From Labilithrix luteola (lineage in GTDB: Bacteria > Myxococcota_A > Polyangia > Polyangiales > Polyangiaceae): a DNA stretch of 5,334 nucleotides. The notes under the pieces are model-generated. The model worked only from the letters and a program-made list of their open reading frames with translations, was not told the origin of the DNA and searched no databases. The stretch lies in assembly GCA_026225435.1 (NCBI GenBank), contig JAMFST010000773.1, positions 1 through 5,334 of the forward strand, written 5' to 3'. Position numbers and translations under genes: made by a program. Positions 1-4,153 of the stretch are shown piece by piece (the stretch's first letter is position 1; each line of letters starts with the position of its first letter).

Positions 1-177
1 GGCGGTGATGCCTTCGCCGCGCAGGGTGGCGACGGCCTTCTCGCCGCGGCCGGCGTCGCGCGAGCCGACCAGGACGTGGACCCCGGCAGCGCCGAGCTTG
101 CGCGCGACATGAAAGCCGATGCCCTTGTTGGCGCCGGTGACGAGAGCGATACGTGTGGATGAGGTGGAGTCGTTCAT
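1..177 (-). CDS. Short-chain dehydrogenase/reductase (SDR), N-terminal fragment
   Basis: The first 59 codons are present and the rest lies beyond the left edge. The translation starts MNDSTSSTRIALVTGANKGI and continues G-F-H-V-A-R-K-L. The TGANKGIG stretch (residues 14-21) is the glycine-rich TGxxxGxG dinucleotide-binding motif of classical SDRs, on the first beta-alpha unit of a Rossmann fold. The LVGSRD segment (residues 36-41) is the second strand with an Arg that usually marks NADP(H) preference. The TGANKGIG form is common in plant-like carbonyl/menthone reductases and their bacterial relatives. The Ser-Tyr-x3-Lys catalytic residues would lie outside the window, so activity and substrate cannot be judged. 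The expected role is cytoplasmic NAD(P)H-dependent oxidoreduction of a carbonyl or alcohol. The start is the ATG read leftward from 177; no strong ribosome-binding site is visible upstream. It is divergent from an HTH regulator, a common arrangement in which the regulator controls the SDR. Confidence 0.9.
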   Translation of the reverse strand, partial: MNDSTSSTRIALVTGANKGIGFHVARKLGAAGVHVLVGSRDAGRGEKAVATLRGEGITA

Positions 178-209
178 GCCGTCATCCGAGCGCGAAGCCG
201 GGCGGCGAA

Positions 210-230
210 CCAGGTGCCGGGAGTACCTGG
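210..230. promoter_or_regulatory. Candidate operator between SDR and regulator
   Basis: Perfect inverted repeat CCAGGT-N9-ACCTGG, with arms at 210-215 and 225-230. Its centre (220) is exactly midway between the SDR start (177) and the regulator start (263), 43 bp from each. A second, overlapping repeat, GTGCC (214-218) / GGCAC (229-233), is offset by about 3 bp. A dimeric regulator binding here could control both divergent genes. Function is inferred from symmetry and position. Confidence 0.45.
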
Positions 231-262
231 CACGCGCGCCTCCCCCGTCGCATGATGCGGAG
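228..262 (+). promoter_or_regulatory. Weak promoter candidate for the HTH regulator
   Basis: CATGAT (251-256, 4 of 6 matches to TATAAT) ends 6 bp before the GTG at 263, and TGGCAC (228-233) lies 17 bp upstream of it with a poor match to the -35 consensus. The spacing would give a leaderless transcript starting at about the GTG. It overlaps the right arm of the palindrome, as expected for autoregulation. The evidence is only a partial sequence match. Confidence 0.2.
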
Positions 263-1123
263 GTGTCTGCGCGCGCCCTGGCCGATTTTCTTCGCACCAA
301 ACGGGCTCGACTGCGCCCGGCGGACATCGGGCTGGCCACGGCGCTCTCGAGGCGGCGAACGCCCGGGCTGCGGCGCGAAGAGGTGGCGGCTCGCTCGCGG
401 ATGTCGACCGAGTACTACACGCAGATCGAGCAGGCTCGCGGCGCGCACCCGTCGCGCGAGATGCTCGATTCGCTGGCGGTGGCGCTCCGCCTGTCACGCG
501 TGGAGCATGATCATCTGTACCACCTGGCAGGCGAGAGCCCGCGGCCCCAGGGGCGCATCCCGCACGAGCCGCCGGGGAGCTTGATCGCGCTGCTCGACCG
601 CATGATCGACACGGCGGTGCTCGTGCTGGATGCCAAGCAGGAGGTGATCGCCTGGAACGCGCTGGCGACGCTCCTCTTCGAGGACTTCGCGCAGAGCTCG
701 CCGGCGGAGCGCAACCTGGCGCGGCGCTTCTTCCTCCACCCGGATCGACCGGCGCGGCACTTCGGGATGACGCGCTCGGCCGGCTACGCGGAGTACCTGG
801 CGACGGAGCTGCGCACGGCGGACGCGCGCTATCCCCACGACACGGCGCTCGGGGCGCTGATCACGGAGCTGCGGAGCCAGAGCCCGCGGTTCGAGCGTCT
901 GTGGCGCTCGGGCGAGATGTACGCGCCGCGGCACGTGCAGAAGAAGATGCTGCACCCGGTGGCCGGCCCGCTGCGCCTGTGGTGCGATCTGCTGGTCGTG
1001 CCGGAGCGCGATCAGCGAGCGGTGCTCTTCACGGCGACGCCGCGGACGCGATCGGCGCGAGCGCTGCGGGAGCTGGCGAAGCACGTGCCCGCGGCGCAGC
1101 GAGGAACGCGCACCGCGGCCTGA
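263..1123 (+). CDS. XRE-type HTH regulator with MmyB-like (MLTR) ligand-binding domain
   Basis: Predicted cytoplasmic DNA-binding regulator of 286 residues. Residues 5-30 (ALADFLRTKRARLRP...) match the N-terminal helix typical of this family. Residues 33-90 hold the helix-turn-helix, with the family signature TPGLRREEVAARSRMSTEYY and then QIEQARG, ending in HLAG. Residues about 105-270 form the PAS-like MmyB/MLTR ligand-binding domain, with AWNALATLLFEDF, RNLARRFFLHP and a final VVPERDQRAVLFTATP strand. Family members are usually 260-290 residues, which favours the GTG at 263. An upstream in-frame ATG at 176 has a good Shine-Dalgarno (GAGGTGGAG, 161-169), but it would add 29 residues unlike the family, overlap the divergent SDR start and bury the palindrome at 210-230. 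Relatives often lie next to an SDR and probably repress it in the absence of a small ligand. Family assignment is firm; target, ligand and exact start are inferred. Confidence 0.9.
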   Translation: MSARALADFLRTKRARLRPADIGLATALSRRRTPGLRREEVAARSRMSTEYYTQIEQARGAHPSREMLDSLAVALRLSRVEHDHLYHLAGESPRPQGRIPHEPPGSLIALLDRMIDTAVLVLDAKQEVIAWNALATLLFEDFAQSSPAERNLARRFFLHPDRPARHFGMTRSAGYAEYLATELRTADARYPHDTALGALITELRSQSPRFERLWRSGEMYAPRHVQKKMLHPVAGPLRLWCDLLVVPERDQRAVLFTATPRTRSARALRELAKHVPAAQRGTRTAA

Positions 1124-1131
1124 CCGTCGCT

Positions 1132-1156
1132 CGGCGGGTACCGAAGCTAGCCGCCG
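1132..1156. terminator. Weak hairpin between convergent genes
   Basis: CGGCGG (1132-1137) and CCGCCG (1151-1156) can form a 6-bp stem with a 13-nt loop in the 23-bp gap between the regulator and the convergent lipoprotein, overlapping the lipoprotein stop codon. There is no T tract on either side. It could reduce read-through in both directions but is weak, and such repeats are common by chance in DNA this GC-rich. Confidence 0.2.
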
Positions 1157-2103
1157 CAGCTGACCGCGGTCGCCTGCGTGGACGTCCAGCAGCCGCCGTT
1201 GGTCCCCGTGCCGCTGTAGAGCGGCGTCGTCACCACCGGCAGATCGGCCGGCGGGTTCACGATGACCTGGCCGGGGCCGCCGGTCCAGTCGGCGCCGATC
1301 GACGAGTTGTCCTGGCAGGTGTCGAGATCCTTCGTGTCGGACGCGATCTGCGGGCCCATCCAGAAGTCGATGTGGAGGTTGGTGCCGGCGACGCAGCTGG
1401 ACGGGACCTTCCCGTCGTCGGTGTCCTCGGGCGAGACGACGCAGGCAAACTCGTCGCCGCACTCGATGCACGAGTCCTCCATGATGAAGTACTTTTGGAC
1501 GACCGGGTTGTAGATGATCGTGCCCGGCGTCAGGGTGACGCCACCGGCGGAGGCGAACTTGTGGCGTGGGTTCTTGGTGGTCGGCTTGGCCGGGTCCGAG
1601 TCGGCCGAGGCCGCCGCGGTGATCGGGTCGTCGTAGGTGCCCGTCCCCTCCGTCGCCGACGTGTGCTTGATGTTGCCGGCGTTGGGGTACGGCGTGCCGT
1701 ACTCACCGGCGGTGCTCAGCGGGGCGCCGTAGGCGATGTCGTTGCAGCCGTGGACGTTCTCCGTGGTGCAGGAGTTGTCGTTGAAGCCGTACCAGGAGAT
1801 GTACACGTCGGTCCACACGGCGCAGTCGGCCTTGCCTTCGCAGCTGCACCCGGCGCCGCCCGCGTCGGGCGTCGAGCCGGCGTCCGCGGCATCCCCCGAG
1901 GGCGACGCGTCGCTCGGCGAGCCAGCCTCGGCGTCGTTGGCCGCACCGGCGTCGCGCGAGGAGGTGGAGGCATCCGGCGACTTCGTGACGTCGCCGCCGC
2001 CGTCACCGATCGCCGGGTTCGCCGAGCCGGAGCAGCCGGCCGCGAGCGAGCCCGCCGAGACGACCAGGGTAGACACGAGGAGGAGTGCGCGCGCGGTAGG
2101 CAT
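1147..2103 (-). CDS. Lipoprotein with fungal-type double-psi-beta-barrel-like domain
   Basis: A 318-residue predicted lipoprotein. Residues 1-23 are a signal peptide (MPTARALLLVSTLVVSAGSL, then AAG) with the lipidated Cys at 24. Residues 25-85 are an Asp/Ala/Ser/Gly-rich linker, typical of myxobacterial surface lipoproteins. The folded part (about 86-318) carries YISWYGFNDNSC (101-112), TGTYDDPIT (154-162), PGTIIYNP (193-200), KYFIMEDSCIEC (204-215), HIDFWMG (244-250) and DTCQDNSS (261-268). I recognise this motif series from secreted fungal and Streptomyces proteins of unknown function resembling the RlpA/expansin/EG45 double-psi beta-barrel. Asp159/Asp160 and Asp210 are candidates for conserved functional acids. 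Many Cys residues (86, 88, 94, 112, 120, 212, 215, 221, 237, 263, 305, 316) suggest extracellular disulfides. The role could be wall or polysaccharide binding, but no activity can be assigned. The ATG at 2103 is supported by the signal peptide and by a G-rich SD-like stretch (GGGGGGAAG). Confidence 0.85.
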   Translation of the reverse strand: MPTARALLLVSTLVVSAGSLAAGCSGSANPAIGDGGGDVTKSPDASTSSRDAGAANDAEAGSPSDASPSGDAADAGSTPDAGGAGCSCEGKADCAVWTDVYISWYGFNDNSCTTENVHGCNDIAYGAPLSTAGEYGTPYPNAGNIKHTSATEGTGTYDDPITAAASADSDPAKPTTKNPRHKFASAGGVTLTPGTIIYNPVVQKYFIMEDSCIECGDEFACVVSPEDTDDGKVPSSCVAGTNLHIDFWMGPQIASDTKDLDTCQDNSSIGADWTGGPGQVIVNPPADLPVVTTPLYSGTGTNGGCWTSTQATAVSCGG

Positions 2104-2117
2104 CGAGGCTTCCCCCC

Positions 2118-2123
2118 AGTGTA
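2118..2123 (-). promoter_or_regulatory. Candidate -10 element of the DPBB lipoprotein gene
   Basis: Read on the minus strand this is TACACT, 4 of 6 matches to TATAAT, 14 bp before the ATG at 2103. Transcription would start near 2111, giving a very short leader that would cut into the G-rich SD-like stretch. No convincing -35 element is visible. Confidence 0.3.
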
Positions 2124-2131
2124 ACGCGCGC

Positions 2132-2137
2132 TACCCT
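2132..2137 (+). promoter_or_regulatory. Candidate -10 element of the repeat protein gene, leaderless
   Basis: TACCCT ends 7 bp before the GTG at 2145, and there is no Shine-Dalgarno in the gap. This spacing puts the predicted transcription start at or next to the start codon, so the message would be leaderless. It lies back to back with the minus-strand TACACT in a 41-bp divergent spacer. The -35 region (around 2110-2115, TTCCCC) is poor. Confidence 0.35.
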
Positions 2138-2144
2138 CTGCGCC

Positions 2145-2876
2145 GTGCGCTTCTTCACGATGGACCCGAACGAGCCGGCGCTCCTCGCCGTCGGACAGGA
2201 AGCGGTCGGCATCTTCGCGTTCGGGCAGGCGGCGCTGGGGGTGGTCGCCGTCGGGCAGATGGCGCGCGGGGTGTTCGTCGTGGGGCAGCTGGCCATCGGT
2301 GTCTTCGGCGTGGGCCAGGGGGTCCTCTGCATCGGCTGGGGAGGCGGCATGCTCGGAGTCGCGGGGCGCGGCTTCGGCATCGTGCTCCGCGTGCTCCCCA
2401 AGCTGCGCCGCGAATCTGGCCGACCGGTCGGCCTCCCCGCCGAGACGACGGTGCAGCAGCTGTCGATGGCGCCCGCGGGCACGCGCGGCACCGTCTTCGG
2501 CGCGCGGCAGAACGGCGTCCTGCACGCGGACACGACGGCGGTGGCCGCGCTCGATTCGCTGCCGCAGGTGGTCGAGACGCTACGGACGGCGCCGCTCGAT
2601 GGCCCGGTGGCCATGGTGATCGAGGTGGGCCAGCGCGAGGTCGAGAGCGCCGAGGTCGACTACCGAGCCGCGCCGGTCATGGAGCGCACCTTCACGATCG
2701 TCCAGGCGGTCCCCTGGACGCCGTGGCGCTGGCCGTTCGAGGCCATCTCCGGCACCGGCCCGGCGTCCCTCGGGGAGCTCGTGCTCCGAGGCCTCGGCAT
2801 GGTCGCCCTCTGCGTCGCCTGGTGGTTCCTCGCCGGGAGCGGGATGGTCGACGCCGTCGTCGCCGCGCTCGGATAG
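2145..2876 (+). CDS. Ala-Val-Gly-x-x repeat protein with C-terminal membrane segment
   Basis: A 243-residue protein of no family I can name with confidence. Residues 15-74 form a regular array with a 5-residue beat inside a 10-residue period: AVGQE, AVGIF, AFGQA, ALGVV, AVGQM, ARGVF, VVGQL, AIGVF, GVGQG, VLCIG, then decaying copies. Gln alternates with a hydrophobic pair at the fourth position. The beat recalls pentapeptide-repeat beta-helices, but with Gly where those have Leu; short hydrophobic membrane-packing strands or helices are an alternative. Residues about 85-190 look like a soluble mixed alpha/beta domain (GTRGTVFGA, PVAMVIEVGQREVE). A Trp/Pro-rich stretch (190-198) is followed by a likely transmembrane helix at about 212-232 (LVLRGLGMVALCVAWWFLAG). 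There is no signal peptide, so it is probably an inner-membrane or membrane-associated protein. The GTG at 2145 fits the TACCCT element; an in-frame ATG at 2160 (MDPNEP) is the alternative start. Confidence 0.75.
   Translation: MRFFTMDPNEPALLAVGQEAVGIFAFGQAALGVVAVGQMARGVFVVGQLAIGVFGVGQGVLCIGWGGGMLGVAGRGFGIVLRVLPKLRRESGRPVGLPAETTVQQLSMAPAGTRGTVFGARQNGVLHADTTAVAALDSLPQVVETLRTAPLDGPVAMVIEVGQREVESAEVDYRAAPVMERTFTIVQAVPWTPWRWPFEAISGTGPASLGELVLRGLGMVALCVAWWFLAGSGMVDAVVAALG
2187..2366 (+). repeat. 30-bp coding tandem repeat (10-residue protein period)
   Basis: About five recognisable copies plus one degenerate copy of a 30-bp unit encode x-V-G-Q-x-A-x-G-V-F. The most conserved DNA in each copy is the GTCGGGCAG-like core coding Val-Gly-Gln, seen at codons 16-18, 36-38, 46-48 and 56-58, with Phe-Gly-Gln at 26-28. 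The copies differ at synonymous and non-synonymous sites, so this is an old array kept at protein level rather than a recent slippage expansion. Confidence 0.75.
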
Positions 2877-2881
2877 CGCGG
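2863..2881. terminator. GC hairpin at convergent gene ends
   Basis: A perfect 7-bp inverted repeat, CCGCGCT (2863-2869) and AGCGCGG (2875-2881), with a 5-nt loop, overlaps the TAG stop of the repeat protein and sits next to the convergent lipoprotein stop at 2894. Being symmetric it could act for both genes. No clear U tract follows (TCATCCGTCGTCTC on the plus strand), so it would be an atypical intrinsic terminator or a transcript-end stabiliser. Confidence 0.45.
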
Positions 2882-2893
2882 TCATCCGTCGTC

Positions 2894-3445
2894 TCAGCTC
2901 GGTTGCAGGCACCGGTGCGTCTCGTGATCGCAGTCGCCGATGTCCGGCGGGCAGCGGGCGAGCGAGCTCCACGACGCGTCCTCGCAGATGGCACCGTCGG
3001 CCACGACCGGGAGGCTCGCCAGGTCGTGCTGGAACAGCGCGTCGACGCCGTCGAGCACCAGCAGGTCGCACTGCAGGGAGAACACGTAGGTCTCGCGCGT
3101 GCCGCCCCACGTCATGTCGATGCGCGGCAACGTCGGGAGGGTGGTGAAGATCTCCCAGGTACCGGTCACGGCGGTGGCCCCGCGCGCGGCGGTGAACGAG
3201 CCGTCCTTGGCGAAGGTGTACGTCGTGTACGACGGAATTCCGTCCGCCGACGCCGGGGGAACGGCGTCGAGAGCGTTCCAGGTGCCGACGATGGCGTCGT
3301 ACTTGCGCGACGTCTCCGCTTCCAGCGCACCGCTCTCGTCGGCGCTGTCGCCGTCGGATGACGCGGCGCATCCCGTGGCCCCTGCGGCGATGAAGAAGAA
3401 AAGCGAGCAGATCGAGACGCATGCGGTGGCCTTGAGGATCGTCAT
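2894..3445 (-). CDS. Lipoprotein with lipocalin-like core and Cys-rich tail
   Basis: A 183-residue predicted lipoprotein. The signal peptide (MTILKATACVSICSLFFFIA, then AGATG) ends at the lipidated Cys26 with an A-T-G-C lipobox. An acidic linker (27-46) leads to a beta-rich core with IVGTWNA (52-58), YTFAKDGSFTAA (76-87), GTWEIF (95-100), RIDMTWGGTRETYVFSL (109-125) and CDLLVLDG (126-133). A GTW near the start, then an F-x-x-D-G-x-F strand and another GTW, is the usual pattern of small lipocalin-like bacterial lipoproteins; these bind hydrophobic ligands or have no known role. The tail (154-183) has four Cys (154, 165, 172, 179), likely forming two disulfides in a small knot. The ATG at 3445 is chosen because it gives a proper signal peptide; the open frame extends much further upstream but loses all secretion features. 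No good Shine-Dalgarno is seen. Confidence 0.8.
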   Translation of the reverse strand: MTILKATACVSICSLFFFIAAGATGCAASSDGDSADESGALEAETSRKYDAIVGTWNALDAVPPASADGIPSYTTYTFAKDGSFTAARGATAVTGTWEIFTTLPTLPRIDMTWGGTRETYVFSLQCDLLVLDGVDALFQHDLASLPVVADGAICEDASWSSLARCPPDIGDCDHETHRCLQPS

Positions 3446-3661
3446 GCGCGCCGCATCGCAAACCGAGCGCCAGGCGTTCTCTGCGCATAACGGGGCAGAA
3501 GTGCGAGTCCTCGCCTGTCCGGGACGGGACGCCCCTGGCCGCGGACACCGACGCGCACGCGGACACACCGGGACAAGATGGCAGAGGAGCGTTCTCCCGC
3601 GGACTCGGGTAACCTCGTCTCCCATGGGCGCGCGCTTCCTGCCGTTCTTCGAGCATCGCCC
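3446..3661. other. Divergent promoter region, lipocalin-like lipoprotein / STAS-like gene
   Basis: This 216-bp spacer separates two divergent genes. A TTATGC read on the minus strand (3485-3490) is a weak -10 candidate for the lipoprotein. TAACCT (3610-3615) is a better one on the plus strand. A direct repeat GCGGACAC occurs at 3541-3548 and 3559-3566, 18 bp apart, and a short palindrome GTCCGGGAC lies at 3517-3525; either could be a regulator site. Apart from the 13-codon ORF near the right end I see no gene. Confidence 0.4.
3610..3615 (+). promoter_or_regulatory. Candidate -10 element upstream of leader ORF and STAS-like gene
   Basis: TAACCT ends 8 bp before the ATG at 3624, the same layout as TACCCT before the GTG at 2145. 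It predicts a transcript starting at about the first base of the leader ORF and leaving a roughly 40-nt leader before the STAS-like gene. No clear -35 match is seen 17 bp upstream. Confidence 0.35.
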
Positions 3662-3665
3662 ATGA
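3624..3665 (+). CDS. Possible 13-codon leader ORF, coupled to the next gene
   Basis: This ORF reads MGARFLPFFEHRP and stops with TGA at 3663-3665, overlapping the ATG (3662-3664) of the following gene in the sequence ATGA. Such 4-bp overlaps are typical of translational coupling. It lies just behind a TAACCT element, so the short ORF may be read from a leaderless message and deliver ribosomes to the main gene, which has no obvious Shine-Dalgarno of its own. The peptide is Phe-rich (three Phe) but has no run of a single amino acid suggesting attenuation. A 13-codon frame can easily occur by chance, hence the low confidence. Confidence 0.3.
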   Translation: MGARFLPFFEHRP

Positions 3666-4150
3666 GAGTGGACGCCGACAAGCCGCCGCCCAGCCTTCGC
3701 CCCACGGCGACCGCGATGCGCAACAAGGTCCTCGACGTCGAGGGGGACGGCGGCAGCCTCTCGCTGTACATTCCCACATCCAGCGTGCTCCACGGCGTGG
3801 TGCGCGGGCACCTCTCGCGCGACATGGCGGAGCGCTGGATCGCCACCATCCAGCCGCGCCTGCAGAAGGGGGTGCTGCTGGCCGGCTTCCACGACTGGGA
3901 GCGGATGACGAGCTACGAGTCGAGCGCCCGCTACGCGCTGACCAAGTTCCTCGGCGCGACCTACCGGCAGCAGCCGGCGCACATCCTCGTCGCCTCGCGG
4001 CTGGTGGCGATGGGCGTGTCGGCCGCCAGCCTGACGCTGGCGATCGCCGGCGTGAAGCTCACCAGCTACAACAACCGCGACGTGTTCGAGCGCGCGCTCG
4101 CCGAGGCGCTCGAGACGCCGATGATGCCGCCGCCGTCCGGCTCGTCCTGA
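3662..4150 (+). CDS. STAS/SpoIIAA-like domain protein, uncharacterised
   Basis: A 162-residue cytoplasmic protein with no signal peptide or membrane segment. After a Pro-rich N-terminus (8-14) the order of predicted elements is beta (22-37, KVLDVEG / GSLSLYIP), beta VLHGVVRGHLS (42-52), helix RDMAERWIATIQPRLQKG (53-70), beta VLLAGFHDWERM (71-82), helix from SYESSARYALTKFLGATYRQ (84-103), beta AHILVAS (106-112), then VAMGVSAASLTLAIAG (115-130) and a final helix NNRDVFERALAEAL (137-150). The beta-alpha alternation, the 'xGxL/S-x-x-x-A' segment and the FHDWE...SYESSAR motif match small STAS-like (SpoIIAA-like) proteins that I associate with myxobacteria; their role is unknown. Classical STAS proteins are anti-sigma antagonists switched by Ser phosphorylation, but no partner kinase or sigma factor is next to it. 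The start at 3662 is chosen from the ATGA overlap and the family-like length; the frame is open back to 3578. Confidence 0.7.
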   Translation: MRVDADKPPPSLRPTATAMRNKVLDVEGDGGSLSLYIPTSSVLHGVVRGHLSRDMAERWIATIQPRLQKGVLLAGFHDWERMTSYESSARYALTKFLGATYRQQPAHILVASRLVAMGVSAASLTLAIAGVKLTSYNNRDVFERALAEALETPMMPPPSGSS

Positions 4151-4153
4151 TCG

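Noticed and set aside
228..245. Possible sigma-54 promoter beginning TGGCAC
   Set aside because: The -24 GG is present, but the -12 position lacks GC and there is no TTGC-like element at the required spacing.
494..1471. 325-codon minus-strand open frame opposite the HTH regulator
   Set aside because: The translation is Arg-rich and has no domain, while the opposite strand has a complete HTH and ligand-binding domain.
1849..2031. Repetitive Asp/Ala/Ser-coding DNA considered as a tandem repeat
   Set aside because: There is no fixed unit length. It is a compositionally biased linker, common after lipoprotein signals in myxobacteria.
901..2124. Long plus-strand open frame (407 codons) opposite the DPBB lipoprotein
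   Set aside because: Its product is low-complexity Arg/Ala/Gly/Val with no motif, as expected from the antisense of GC-biased codons. The minus-strand frame has a signal peptide, lipobox and recognisable motifs.
1736..3361. 541-codon plus-strand open frame crossing three genes
   Set aside because: It spans a divergent promoter and two oppositely oriented genes, and is Arg/Ala-rich without domains. It is open only because stops are rare at this GC content.
3446..3982. Upstream extension of the lipocalin-like lipoprotein frame
   Set aside because: The added residues are Arg-rich and lie antisense to the STAS-like gene; the ATG at 3445 gives a normal signal peptide and lipobox.
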